DNA from: CAVQBC01 sp963710665
GTDB lineage: Bacteria; Actinomycetota; Thermoleophilia; Solirubrobacterales; Solirubrobacteraceae
DNA length: 64,000 nucleotides
Reading direction: 5' to 3'
Assembly (NCBI GenBank): GCA_963710665.1
Contig: CAVQBC010000008.1
Location: forward strand, 930,001-994,000
A program made the translations under genes and the position numbers. Every line of letters begins with the position of its first letter. Within the stretch, counting starts at the first letter, position 1. The notes under the pieces are model-generated. The model saw only the letters and a program-made list of their open reading frames with translations, made no database searches and had not been told where the DNA came from. Of this stretch, positions 17,964-27,310 are shown piece after piece.

Positions 17964-19019
17964 GCGACACCTGGGACGGCTAGGCCGCGACGCGGATCAG
18001 CGTCGGGCGGTCCGCCGCGAGCGCGGTGCCGATGGCGGCCGTCGAGCTCGTCCGGGGTGCCGGGCGCGGCGGTCGCGCAGCCGAACCCGGCGGCGATCGC
18101 GAGCAGGTCGTGCGCGGTCGTCTCGGTGCCGACCCGCGGCGCGCCGGCGCGGTCGAACGAGTCGCGGATCTCGCCGTAGCCGCGGTTGTCCCACACCACG
18201 ACGGGGAGCGAGAGGCCGAGGTCGACCGCGGTCGCGAGCTCGGAGAGCGTGAACAGCAGCCCGCCGTCGCCGGCGAGGACGAGCACCGGCCGGTCGGGCG
18301 CCGCGAGCTTCGCGCCCACCGCCATCGGGAGCGCGGGCCCGAGCGTCCCCAGGCCGTAGGGCGCGAGCCACGAGCGGGGCCGCGCGGCGGGCAGGTAGTG
18401 GTGGGCGGTGTAGGCGGGCTGTGTGGAGTCCAGGGCGACGATGCGATCGGCCGGCAGCGCGGCGTCGATCGCGTCGAGCCACGGCAGGTGCGAGAGGCTG
18501 TCCTCGGTCCAGTCGAGGCCGGCGAGCGCCGTGCGCACCTGCTCGGCGCCCGGCGTGCGCGGGCCCGGCAGGCGCTCCCCCAGCGCGGCCGCGATCCGTC
18601 CGAGCGTGGCCGCCGCGTCGCCGACCAGCCCGATCTCGGGCGTCGCGCCGCCGGCGAGCTGGGCGGGGTCGATGTCGATGCGCACGACCCGCCCGTCGAA
18701 GCGAGGCGGCCGGGCCGAGTACAGCCAGTCGACCTCGGAGAGCTCGGTGCCGGCGAGGAGGACGGCGTCGGCGCCGGCCAGCAGCGCCTGGACGGGCGCG
18801 AACGGCAGCGTGGCGCCGAGGCACAGGGGATGCGAAGACGGCAGCACGCCCTTGGCGTTGCCGGTGAGGACGACGGGGGCGTCGAGGCGCTCGGCGATGG
18901 TGGTCGCCTGCGCGCCGGCGTCCACGGCGCCACCGCCGAGCAGCAGGGCGGGCCGCTCGGCGCCGGCGAGCAGCGCCGCGGCGCGCTCGACGTCGCGCTG
19001 CGCGGGCTCGGCCGCGGCG
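17964..19019. repeat. Direct repeat copy 1 (long)
   Basis: Long copy of the repeated decarboxylase 3' region, partner of 27389-28440. Its left edge (17964-17979) shares GCGACAYCTGGGACGG with the short copy at 25202-25217; only the inner TGGGACGG is shared with the intact locus at 27389-27396. The right edge ends within GGCGCGC at about 19019, where the intact gene continues and this one does not. It lies at the left border of the cyd operon block. Confidence 0.8.
17980..19019 (-). pseudogene. 5'-truncated copy of the AruI-like ThDP decarboxylase gene (copy 1)
   Basis: This segment matches 27397-28440 almost base for base over about 1 kb, with only a handful of differences seen by eye. It encodes the equivalent of residues about 195-537 of the intact gene, including the ThDP loop GDGGLLFTLSELATAVDLG. 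The first 190 or so residues, including the catalytic glutamate region, are missing; the match stops abruptly near 19019. One extra base near 18049 (CCGTCGAGC against CCGTCAGC in the intact copy) breaks the last 30 or so codons. No start codon with a ribosome site precedes it. It is a dead duplicate or an assembly duplicate. Confidence 0.85.
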
Positions 19020-19343
19020 CGCAACGGCGGCTAGGACGTGCCCCAATGCGCGAGACCATCCCTCCAATGGCCAGTGCGGAGGTCATGCGTCGCGCCCCGA
19101 CGATCGGTACCTCCGATCCTCAGCAGGCCGACGAAATCACCCGATCCGGATGACGCGCACAGAGGACCAAGGCCGAGACTCCGTCGACCCCGGCACGACG
19201 GGATAGCTCCCGCATGAGCAGCTCGACACGACCTCCACCGCGCACTCGCTCGCTCAAGCATGACGCTCGCGGCATGTCGCTCGGCGCACGGGTTGGGGCG
19301 GTGCCTTGATGCGAGGCCGGGTGGCGTCCACGGAGGCCAGTCG
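19020..19343. other. Non-coding stretch upstream of cydA
   Basis: About 320 bases between the truncated decarboxylase copy and cydA. Neither strand gives an open frame I would trust. Short reading frames on the minus strand end in low-complexity Arg/Gly/Ala sequence. A ribosome site CGGAGG at 19331-19336 belongs to cydA. It must contain the cyd promoter, but I see no clear -10/-35 pair and no convincing inverted repeat. Confidence 0.5.
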
Positions 19344-20753
19344 ATGACAGACGTAGCGGTCCCGTTCGCCGTCGAAGACGTCGACCTCGCCCGCATCCAG
19401 TTCGCGATGACGACGCTCTACCATTTCCTGTTCGTGCCGCTCACGCTGGGGCTCGGCCCGCTGGTGGCGGTGATGCAGACGCTCTGGTACCGCACGCGCG
19501 ATGAGCAGTGGCTGCGGCTGACTCGCTTCTTCGGCACGCTGCTGCTCATCAACTTCGCGATCGGCGTCGCCACCGGTCTCGTTCAGGAGTTCCAGTTCGG
19601 GATGAACTGGTCCGTGTACGCGGAATTCGTGGGCAACGTCTTCGGCGCGCCGCTCGCGATCGAGGGGCTCGCCGCCTTCACGCTCGAGGCGACCTTCGTC
19701 GGGCTTTGGATCTTCGGCTGGGACCGGCTCTCGCCGCGCTTGCACCTGGCGACCATCTGGCTCGTCGCGCTCGGCAGCTGGTTGTCGGCGTACTTCATCC
19801 TCGTCGCGAACTCGTGGATGCAGCACCCCGTGGGCTACCAGATCTCGGGTGGCCGGGCCGAGATGACTGATGTCTGGGCGCTGCTCACGAACAACTTCGC
19901 CGAGCGCGCCTTCCTGCACACCATGCTCGCCGGGCTGATCTGCGGGTCGATCGTCATGCTCGGCGTGAGCTGCTGGCACCTTCTGCGCGGGCGCAACATC
20001 GAGCTGTTCCGCAAGGCCGCGAAGCTCGCGCTGATCGTCGCGGTTCCGGCCACGCTGCTGCAGTTGGTCGTCGGCAACCGCTTCGGTGAGGCGGTCACGA
20101 ACGCGCAGTCGATGAAGATCGCCGCGTCCGAGGCGCAGTGGGACACGTGCCAGCCATGCGGCTTCTCGGTCTTCCAGATCGGCGGCTTTTCTCCCCAGGA
20201 CCCGAATCCAAGCGTCTCCATCACGATCCCGAGGCTCCTGTCCTACATGGCCACGGGCTCGTTCAGCGGCGAGGTGCAGGGCCTCAATCAGCTCCAGGCA
20301 CAGGCACAGGAGAAGTTCGGAGCGGGGAATTACCGACCGTCGGTCGCGACGGCCTACTGGGCGATGCGGGTGATGGCCTTTCTCGGCGTGTTGATGTTCC
20401 TCGTGGCCGCCGTGGGCGCCTATCTGTACCGGCGACGAAAGCTCGAGTCCGCGCGCTGGTTCCTCTGGACGGCAGTCGTCACGATCGCGTTCCCGTTCAT
20501 CGCCGCGTCGGCCGGCTGGATACTGACCGAGATGGGGCGCCAACCGTGGATCGTGCAGGATCTCCTGAAGACCGAGGGAGCGCATTCACCGAGCGTGGGC
20601 AGCAGCACGATCGCGCTGAGCATAAGCGTGTTCGCGCTGCTCTACATCGCCCTCGGGATCGTCGACTTCATGCTCATGCGGCGCTACGCCCGGGTCGATC
20701 CGCCCGAGGTCGGTGAACCCGAAGAGCCCGGCGTTGCGGCCATGGGCTACTAG
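19344..20753 (+). CDS. cydA: Cytochrome bd ubiquinol oxidase subunit I
   Basis: 469 residues. CydA is the haem-carrying subunit of the high-affinity terminal oxidase that reduces O2 with quinol in the cytoplasmic membrane. The N-terminal haem b595 region is clear (DLARIQFAMTTLYHFLFVPL, with the usual His). GLVQEFQFGMNWSVYAEFVG, EGLAAFTLEATFVGLWIFGW and the helix containing WMQHPVGYQI match the family closely. The periplasmic Q-loop is the short type. The C-terminus has GWILTEMGRQPW. ATG at 19344 is preceded by CGGAGG with 7 bases spacing. It heads a cydABDC run with very short gaps. Confidence 0.96.
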   Translation: MTDVAVPFAVEDVDLARIQFAMTTLYHFLFVPLTLGLGPLVAVMQTLWYRTRDEQWLRLTRFFGTLLLINFAIGVATGLVQEFQFGMNWSVYAEFVGNVFGAPLAIEGLAAFTLEATFVGLWIFGWDRLSPRLHLATIWLVALGSWLSAYFILVANSWMQHPVGYQISGGRAEMTDVWALLTNNFAERAFLHTMLAGLICGSIVMLGVSCWHLLRGRNIELFRKAAKLALIVAVPATLLQLVVGNRFGEAVTNAQSMKIAASEAQWDTCQPCGFSVFQIGGFSPQDPNPSVSITIPRLLSYMATGSFSGEVQGLNQLQAQAQEKFGAGNYRPSVATAYWAMRVMAFLGVLMFLVAAVGAYLYRRRKLESARWFLWTAVVTIAFPFIAASAGWILTEMGRQPWIVQDLLKTEGAHSPSVGSSTIALSISVFALLYIALGIVDFMLMRRYARVDPPEVGEPEEPGVAAMGY

Positions 20754-20763
20754 GGGTGCAGGA

Positions 20764-21828
20764 ATGAGCCTCCCGGAGTTCTGGTTCCTGCTCATCGCCC
20801 TCTTCTGGGGGGTCTACTTCGTGCTCGAGGGCTTCGACTTCGGGGTCGGCGCGTTGCTGCCGTTCCTCCCGCGTGGCGAGCGTGACCGGCGCGTGATGTT
20901 CGCCGCGATCGGCCCGGTCTGGGACGGCAACGAGGTGTGGCTGGTAGTGGCCGGCGCCGCGACGTTCGCGGCCTTCCCGCCGTGGTACGCGACGGTGTTC
21001 TCCGGCTTCTACATCGCCCTGCTGCTCATCCTCGTCCTGCTGATCGTCCGAGTGGTCTCGTTCGAGTGGCGCGAGAAGAGCGAGGAACCGCGCTGGCGGG
21101 CGACGTGGCAATGGGCCAACACCGTGGGCAGCATCGGCGCCCCGTTCGTATGGGGGGTGGCGCTGGCGAACTTCGTCAACGGCGTGCCGCTCAATTCGAG
21201 CAACGACTACGCCGGCGACTTCTGGGACCTGTTCAGCCCCTACACCGTCTTCGCGGGGCTCGCGGTCGTGCTGCTGTTCGCCTTCCACGGCGCCTGCTAC
21301 CTGACGCTGCGCACGACGGGCGAGCTGTGCGAGCGGGCGGGGAGAACGGCCCGGCGGCTCGCCGTTCCGGCCGCGGTCGGAGCCGGCGGTCTCCTCGCCT
21401 GGACGGTCGCCGTCGCGGTCGACCGCAACGACAAGGACGTCTTCCCGCCCGTCCTTCCTGCCGCGCTGGGCATCGCGGTGCTGCTCCTCGCGGTGGTCTT
21501 CGTCTTCATGCGCCGGAGCGGTTGGGCGTTCGTGATGACGGCGCTCGGAACCCTCGCCGTGGTGGCCACCATCTTCATCAGCCTGTATCCGCGCGTGCTC
21601 GTCTCCCACCCGGACTTCGCCAACAGCCTGACCGTGTCGAACGCGGCCTCCTCTCATTACGCGCTGAAGGTGATGACGGTCGTGGCCCTGATCTTCACGC
21701 CGGTGATCCTGCTCTACCAGGCGTGGACGTACTACGTCCTGCGGGCCCGGGTCGGGGGACAGGAGATCGCCGGCAACCCCGTCGACGCTCTCGCTCGCGC
21801 GAAGCCGGACAAGCCGCCGCAAGGCTGA
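20764..21828 (+). CDS. cydB: Cytochrome bd ubiquinol oxidase subunit II
   Basis: 354 residues, polytopic. It begins MSLPEFWFLLIALFWGVYF and continues EGFDFGVGALLPFLPR, the CydB N-terminal signature; PVWDGNEVWLVVAGAATFAA and FPPWYATVFSGFY are also typical. It pairs with CydA and stabilises the haem-bearing subunit. It starts 10 bases after cydA, with a weak GCAGGA ribosome site just upstream. Confidence 0.96.
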   Translation: MSLPEFWFLLIALFWGVYFVLEGFDFGVGALLPFLPRGERDRRVMFAAIGPVWDGNEVWLVVAGAATFAAFPPWYATVFSGFYIALLLILVLLIVRVVSFEWREKSEEPRWRATWQWANTVGSIGAPFVWGVALANFVNGVPLNSSNDYAGDFWDLFSPYTVFAGLAVVLLFAFHGACYLTLRTTGELCERAGRTARRLAVPAAVGAGGLLAWTVAVAVDRNDKDVFPPVLPAALGIAVLLLAVVFVFMRRSGWAFVMTALGTLAVVATIFISLYPRVLVSHPDFANSLTVSNAASSHYALKVMTVVALIFTPVILLYQAWTYYVLRARVGGQEIAGNPVDALARAKPDKPPQG

Positions 21829-21833
21829 GCGCC

Positions 21834-23516
21834 GTGCGTGCCCTCGACCCGCGCATGCTTCGCCGAGCGCGGTCCGCGCGGGTGCTGCTATGGGCCGACG
21901 CCGCGATCGGCTTCGCCACCGCACTGCTCGTCCTCATCGGAGCGACGCTGATCGCTCGGATCGTGGCCCGAGCATTCCACGGCGCCTCGCTCGCGGATGT
22001 ATGGGGCGACGTCGTCCTGCTGGTGGTCGTATTTGCGGCGCGTGGCACGCTCGCCTGGGGCTTCGAGGTCGCCGGCCGTCGAGCCGCGTCCGGCGTGCTG
22101 TCGGAACTGCGGGTCGCCCTCGTGGGGCACAGGCTGCGCGCCCAGCCCGCCGCCCTCGACCGGGCCGAGGCCGGCGAGGTCGCCGCCGCGGCCGTCCAGG
22201 GGGTCGAGCCGCTGGAGGCGTACTTCGCCCGCTACCTGCCCCAGGTCGTGCTCGCCTGCCTTGTCCCGGTCGCGGTCCTGCTCTGGGTCGCCCTGATCGA
22301 CCTCGAGTCGGCCCTGATCATGCTGCTGACGCTGCCGCTGGTGCCGTTGTTCATGTGGCTGATCGGCCTCTATACCGAGCAGCGGACCCGCGCGCGCTGG
22401 GAGGAGCTCCGGCTCCTCTCATCTCACTTCCTCGACGTCGTGCGCGGTTTGCCGACGCTGCGGTCGTTCAACCGCGGTCGTGCCCAGACCGCGCGGATCG
22501 CCGAGATCAGCGAGCGCTACCGCCACGCGACGATGGGAACGCTGCGCGTCAGCTTCCTGTCGGGATCGGTGCTCGAGCTGGCCGCGACGCTCGGCGTCGC
22601 GCTCGTGGCGGTCACCGTGGGTGTGCGTCTGGTGGACGGCGGCATCGGCTTCCAGGCCGGGCTGACGGTGCTCGTCCTGGCCCCCGAGCTGTACCTGCCG
22701 TTGCGTCGGCTCGGCGCCGAGTTCCACGCGAGTGCGGATGGCCTCGCCGTCGCGGCGCGCATCCTCGATCTCCTCGACGCGCCGCCGGCTGTCGGCTGCG
22801 GTGGAGTGCGGCTCGCGCCCAGCCCCGCGGACGCGCCCGTGCTACTGGAGCGCGTGTGCTTCACCTATCTCGCTCGGCCCCGGTCGGTCCTGGACGGGCT
22901 CGATCTCGAGCTCGCGCCGGGCGAGACCGTGGCACTCGTCGGCGTGAGTGGAGCCGGCAAGAGCACCGTCGCCGCGCTGCTCCTGCGCCTGCTCGAGCCG
23001 ACGGCGGGCCGCGTCAGCGTGGGCGGCGCCAACCTCGCCGACTGCCAGACAGCTGCCTGGCGGAGGCACCTGGCCTGGGTGCCGCAACACCCAACGTTGC
23101 TGCGGGGCACCATCGCGAACAACATCCGGCTGGGTGACCCCGCCGCTTCCGACCAGCGGGTGCGGCAGGCGGCGGCGCTGGCGGGCGCCGACCGCTTCAT
23201 CGAGGCGCTCCCCGCGGGATACGAGACACCGGTCGGCGACGGCCGGCGACCGCTCTCCACCGGCGAGCGCCGCCGGATCGGGCTCGCACGCGCCTTCCTC
23301 CGCGACGCGCCGCTCCTCATCCTCGACGAGCCCACGGCCGACCTCGACCCGGCCGGCGCGGAGATCGTGGCCGAGGCCGTCGAGCGGGCTTGCGCCGGCC
23401 GGACGGTCCTGTTGATCGCGCACCGCCCCGAGCTCGTCCGGCGAGCCGATCGGGTCGTCCACCTCGAGCAGGGCAGGGCGATCCCCGAGCCGGCCCTGAA
23501 GGCCGCCGGATGGTGA
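21834..23516 (+). CDS. cydD: Cytochrome bd biogenesis ABC exporter subunit CydD
   Basis: 560 residues from a GTG 5 bases after cydB stop; an ATG at 21855 is a possible alternative. An N-terminal six-helix exporter domain (about residues 20-310) is followed by an ABC ATPase domain with Walker A GVSGAGKST, signature LSTGERRRIGLARA, Walker B LLILDEPTADLD and switch His in LIAHRPE. The signature reads LSTGE rather than LSGGQ, as is common in CydD. With CydC it exports thiols (glutathione/cysteine in E. coli) needed for bd oxidase assembly. Its stop overlaps the cydC start (ATGGTGA). Confidence 0.93.
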   Translation: MRALDPRMLRRARSARVLLWADAAIGFATALLVLIGATLIARIVARAFHGASLADVWGDVVLLVVVFAARGTLAWGFEVAGRRAASGVLSELRVALVGHRLRAQPAALDRAEAGEVAAAAVQGVEPLEAYFARYLPQVVLACLVPVAVLLWVALIDLESALIMLLTLPLVPLFMWLIGLYTEQRTRARWEELRLLSSHFLDVVRGLPTLRSFNRGRAQTARIAEISERYRHATMGTLRVSFLSGSVLELAATLGVALVAVTVGVRLVDGGIGFQAGLTVLVLAPELYLPLRRLGAEFHASADGLAVAARILDLLDAPPAVGCGGVRLAPSPADAPVLLERVCFTYLARPRSVLDGLDLELAPGETVALVGVSGAGKSTVAALLLRLLEPTAGRVSVGGANLADCQTAAWRRHLAWVPQHPTLLRGTIANNIRLGDPAASDQRVRQAAALAGADRFIEALPAGYETPVGDGRRPLSTGERRRIGLARAFLRDAPLLILDEPTADLDPAGAEIVAEAVERACAGRTVLLIAHRPELVRRADRVVHLEQGRAIPEPALKAAGW

Positions 23517-25197
23517 CCCTGCGACGGCTCCTCGCGCTCGCCGGCGCCTCGCGCGGCCGTGTCGCGCTCACCGTCGTCCTCGGCGCCCTGACCGTGACCT
23601 TCGGCGTCGGTCTGATGGCAACAGCGGGCTACCTCATATCGCGGGCGGCCGAGCAGCCGGCGATCCTCTCGCTGATGACGGCGATCGTCGCCGTGCGCTT
23701 CTTCGGGATCGCCCGGCCGCTGGCGCGCTACCTGGAGCGGCTCGCCTCGCACGATCTCGCGTTACGCGTAGTCGGCCGCCTGAGGCCGCGCGTCTACGAG
23801 GCGATCGAGCCGCTGGCGCCGGCGCAACTCGAGGGCTACGCGCGTGGAGACCTGCTGTCGCGGATGGTCGCCGACGTGGACGCGCTCCAGAACCTGCACC
23901 TGCGCGGTATCGGCCCGCCACTCGTGGCCCTGCTCGCGGGCGCGGCTCTCGGTCGGCGTCGCAGCTGCGGTTCTCCCAGCGGCGGCGCTCGCCCTCGCCG
24001 CCGGGCTGCTCGTCGCCGGGGTCGCGGTGCCACTGCTGGGCGGCCACCTCGGCCGCCGGTCCGGCCGCCGCCAGGCCACCGCCCGCGGCGAGCTCTCGAC
24101 CGAGCTCGTCGAGCTCCTGGGCGCTACGCCGGAGATCGCCTCCTACGGCGGCGAGGCAGCCGCGCTCCGGCGCGTGCGGGCCACCGATCAGGCGCTGGCG
24201 CGAATCGGCCGCCGCGACGCCCTCGCCACCGGAGTCGCAGACGGACTGGGCCTGGCGGTGGCCGGTGTGACCGTCGCCGCCGTCCTGGCCATGGCCGTCG
24301 GGGCGAGCGCCTCCGGAGAGCTCGATCGCGTGCTGATAGCGATGCTCGCCCTGCTCGCGCTCGCCGCCTTCGAGGCGGTTCAGCCGCTCTCGGCCGTGGC
24401 CCGCGAATTGCCGGCGACGCTCGGAGCCGGACGCCGCATCCTCGAGTTGATCGACCGCGAACCGGCCGTCGTCGATCCCGCGCAGCCGGCGCCGCCGCCA
24501 TCCCCTCCGTTCGCCGTCGCGCTCGAGAACGTGCGTGTCCGCTACAGCCCGGAGGAACCACCTGTGCTCGACGGCGTCAGCCTCCGGCTCGAGCCCGGGC
24601 ACCGCGTCGCGCTGGTGGGGGCGAGCGGTGCGGGCAAGACGACGGTCGTGAGCGTGCTGCTTCGCTTCCTCGACCCCGAGCGGGGGCGCGTCACGCTCGG
24701 GGACAGAGACCTCCGCGACTACCGTCAAGAAGACGTCCGACGCGCGATCGCCGTGGCCGGCCAGGACTCCCACCTGTTCTCCGCCAGCATCCGCGAGAAC
24801 GTCCGCCTCGCCCGCCCGCAGGCAACCGACCTCGAGATCGAGCAAGCGCTCCGTCGCGCCCGGATCTGGGAATGGGTGCGCGGAGCTCCCGGATGGTTGG
24901 GACACGCTCGTCGGTGAGCACGGTCGTGAGCTGTCCGCCGGGCAGCGGCAGCGACTGGTCCTCGCTCGAGCCCTGCTCGCCGACGCTCCCGTGCTCGTGC
25001 TCGACGAGCCGACCGCCCACCTCGACCCACCCACCGCAGAAAGGCTGATCGAGGACCTCCTCAGCGCCGCCGACCAGCGATCGGTTTTGCTCATCACCCA
25101 CCGCACAGAGGGCCTCGGCCTCGTGGACGAGGTGATCGACCTCACGACAACCCAGGACCATCGTCCCTACCATTCGCCGCCGAGCCCCGTCGCTTGA
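23510..25197 (+). pseudogene. cydC: cydC with two frameshifts
   Basis: Starts at 23510 inside the end of cydD and reads MVTLRRLLALAGASRGRVAL with normal exporter helices to about 23940 (LHLRGIGPPLVALLAGA). There an apparent extra base shifts the frame; the next frame continues SVGVAAAVLPAAALALAAGL through the ABC domain (Walker A GASGAGKTT, GQDSHLFSASIRENV) to WEWVRG near 24887. A second extra base, in a GG pair, shifts again to ELPDGWDTLVGEHGRELSAG and Walker B VLVLDEPTAHLDP, ending at 25197. Removing one base at each site gives a full-length CydC of about 560 residues. Either the locus is inactive or both shifts are sequence errors; the other three cyd genes are intact. Confidence 0.85.
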
Positions 25198-25201
25198 GCA
25201 C

Positions 25202-25331
25202 GCGACATCTGGGACGGTCAGGCGGCGACGCGGAGCAGCGTGGGGCGGCCGGCCGTGAGCGCCGCGCCGATCGCGGCCGTCAGCTCGTCCGGGGTGCCGG
25301 GCGCGGCGGTCGCGCAGCCGAACCCGGCGGT
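25202..25331. repeat. Direct repeat copy 3: short decarboxylase 3' tail
   Basis: About 130 bases matching the 3' end of the AruI-like gene. The inner 56 bases (25276-25331, starting GGCCGTCAGCTCGTCC) are identical to the intact copy at 27457-27512. The outer part, nearer the stop codon, is clearly more diverged, and even the stop differs (TGA against TAG). The left edge, 25202-25217, shares GCGACAYCTGGGACGG with copy 1. It separates the cyd block from the methyltransferase/LtrA block. Confidence 0.75.
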
Positions 25332-25871
25332 GTCGAGGATGCGCGCGGTCTCTTCGGCATCCCCGAGCGTGAATGGGTTCGCGCCCGGCGGCGTTGGCTG
25401 CGCCGCGTCGCCGAGCGCGGCGTCGATCAGCCGCGCCCATTCGTTGTGCTCGGGGCGCTGCCACACGAGCAGCACCAGTCGCGCCTCGGCTCGCAGCGCG
25501 GCGGCGAGGTTCGCAAACGCGGCGGCCGGATCGGAGAAGAACATGGTTCCGAACCGGCTGATCGCCACGTCGAAGCGCGCTGAGTCGAAGCGATGCACCT
25601 GCGCGTCACCCAGCTCGTACCGGACGTTGTCGAGCCGTTCGGCCGCCGTCAGCTGACGGGCGCGCTCAAGCATCCGCTCGGACACGTCGACGCCGACCAC
25701 GCGGCCCGGCGCCGCAGCGCGCGCCGCGTCGCGAGTCGTCAGCCCGGTTCCGCAGCCGATGTCGAGCACCTCATCACCGGGGCTGATCCCGTAGGCGGCG
25801 CGAAGATGCTCGTGGTGAGCGCGCAGCTCGGCGTCATAGAAGTCCAGGCCGGACGGCGAACACACCGACAC
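25218..25871 (-). CDS. Class I SAM methyltransferase with replaced C-terminus (chimeric)
   Basis: About 217 residues from a tentative GTG at 25871; no strong ribosome site is visible. The methyltransferase core is clear: LDFYDAELRAHHEHLRAAYG, motif I VLDIGCGTGLT, GVDVSERMLERARQL, RYELGDAQVHRFD and ISRFGTMFFSDPAAAF. After ETARILDTAGFG the sequence switches to the decarboxylase tail CATAAPGTPDELTAAIGAAL and ends PTLLRVAA, identical in style to the end of the AruI-like protein. The usual methyltransferase C-terminal strand and helix region (about 50-70 residues) is absent. The junction sits on a shared AGFG coding stretch. The protein is probably inactive or altered. Confidence 0.7.
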   Translation of the reverse strand: MSVCSPSGLDFYDAELRAHHEHLRAAYGISPGDEVLDIGCGTGLTTRDAARAAAPGRVVGVDVSERMLERARQLTAAERLDNVRYELGDAQVHRFDSARFDVAISRFGTMFFSDPAAAFANLAAALRAEARLVLLVWQRPEHNEWARLIDAALGDAAQPTPPGANPFTLGDAEETARILDTAGFGCATAAPGTPDELTAAIGAALTAGRPTLLRVAA

Positions 25872-26149
25872 GATGCTACGGGCGAGCGCCACACACCGGC
25901 GACGAGCGCCGACGCATCGCGCGGCGACCCGCAACGGACGAATCTCGACAGCGCAGCGGGAGCAGCGAGCGGCTCGGCGTCCGCTGTCGCGTTGACGCAA
26001 TTGTGAAAGCGCGGGCGTCGTCGACCGTCACGACCGTTAATCGGCTTCCCGGGAGCGGCTCGGGCGCTGCGCCGGTCGGCCGCTTCGATGAGGAGGCGAG
26101 GCGCTGCGGAGCGCACCGGCCGAGGGCGACGCGAGCCTGGGCGCTCGGC

Positions 26150-27310
26150 TCAGTGCGCGCCGCGCAACTGCTCGGCGACCACAAGCACGGCCAACAGCGC
26201 GGTGAGCAGTACCGCCACGACCAGCCCGTCGGCGTCGGCGGCGAGCGGCACGGCGGCCAGCAGCGCGATCACGGCCACGGCTCGCGGGACGCTCTGCGGC
26301 TCGCCGAGCCTCGCGGCGAGGGCCATCAGGCCCCCGAGGAAGAGGGCGGGGCCGCCGAGCGCAACGAGCGCTCCCGCGTCGTGCAAGGCGTCGGTCGGGT
26401 GCGCGATCACCAGCTCATCGCCGACCGCCACGAGGACGATCCCGGCGACGATCGGGAGGTGCAAGTAGGTGTAGATGTCACGGCCGATCTGGCCCCGCTC
26501 CTCGGCCGTGGCGGCGCGGATCCGCTCCAGCACCGTGCCGGCCACCTGGCCGAAGTACAGCCACCACAGCGCGGTCGACGACAGGAAGGCGAGCAGGAGC
26601 GCGGCGACGACGTCGACGCTCAAGCCCGCGTCCGAGGCGGTCGCGCCCGCAAGGACGATGCTCTCGCCGAGCGCAATGATCACGAACAGCTGGAATCGCT
26701 CGCCGAAATGGGCGCCCTCGATCTGCCACTGGCTCATCGGCGTCGTGCCTACGCCTGGCAGCCAGTAGGTGACCAGCGGCCCCGTGAGGTCGAGCCCGAG
26801 CGCGCCCAGCCACAGGACCCAGCGCAACCCTTCTTCATCGACGATGCCGCCGGCCACCCACAGCGGCGCCGAGAGCACGCTCCAGGCCAGGATCTGGCGA
26901 AAGTTCTGGTTGAACCCTCCGCGCGGCGTGGCCGCGACCACGAACGCGTTGCGCCCGATCTGCATGCCCGAGTAGGCGCACGCGAACAGCAGAGCGTACG
27001 CGCCGAATCCCTCCGGGATCGCGACCGCCATCAACAAGCTCGCGGCCATGACAAAGACCAGCACAAGCCGGACCGGCACCGTGTCCGGATCGAACCAGTT
27101 GGTCATCCACGTCGTGTAGTTCCACGCCCAATACAGCGCGATCAGCATGAACGCCGACTCGGCCGCGCGCGACCAGGTGATGTCGGCGAGCAGGTGGTGC
27201 GACAGCTGGGTGACCGCGAAGATATAGACGAGGTCGAAGAACAGCTCGAAGAACGTCGCGCGCTGCTCGCCCTCCCCACGGGTGCGGATGATCGGCAGCT
27301 CCGGGATCAT
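26150..27310 (-). CDS. Low temperature requirement protein A (LtrA) family membrane protein
   Basis: 386 residues with about ten membrane helices. The LtrA family signature is near the N-terminus: EQRATFFELFFDLVYIFAVT, followed by LSHHLL and the helix MLIALYWAWNYTTWMTNWFD. Later landmarks are FGERFQLFVIIALGESIVLA, and DIYTYLHLPIVAGIVLVAVG near the C-terminus. Function is poorly known; the name comes from a Listeria cold-growth mutant. The ATG at 27310 is chosen because the conserved part begins right after it. The next feature to the right is the intact decarboxylase gene, whose stop lies 87 bases upstream of this start. About 280 bases between this gene and the methyltransferase hold nothing I can name. 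Confidence 0.85.
   Translation of the reverse strand: MIPELPIIRTRGEGEQRATFFELFFDLVYIFAVTQLSHHLLADITWSRAAESAFMLIALYWAWNYTTWMTNWFDPDTVPVRLVLVFVMAASLLMAVAIPEGFGAYALLFACAYSGMQIGRNAFVVAATPRGGFNQNFRQILAWSVLSAPLWVAGGIVDEEGLRWVLWLGALGLDLTGPLVTYWLPGVGTTPMSQWQIEGAHFGERFQLFVIIALGESIVLAGATASDAGLSVDVVAALLLAFLSSTALWWLYFGQVAGTVLERIRAATAEERGQIGRDIYTYLHLPIVAGIVLVAVGDELVIAHPTDALHDAGALVALGGPALFLGGLMALAARLGEPQSVPRAVAVIALLAAVPLAADADGLVVAVLLTALLAVLVVAEQLRGAH

Noticed and set aside
16844..19024. A long open frame joining the truncated decarboxylase to the GAF/kinase N-terminus
   Set aside because: The join arises from the extra base near 18049 that lets the frame run past the normal stop. The intervening peptide is low-complexity and the downstream gene has its own ATG at 17881, so it is not a real fusion.
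19031..19396. Minus-strand open frame upstream of cydA
   Set aside because: It overlaps the cydA start, has no ribosome site and shows no recognisable domain; composition fits a shadow frame.
20713..21828. An upstream in-frame start for cydB at 20713
   Set aside because: It would overlap cydA by about 40 bases; ATG 20764 begins exactly at the family N-terminus and lies 10 bases after the cydA stop.
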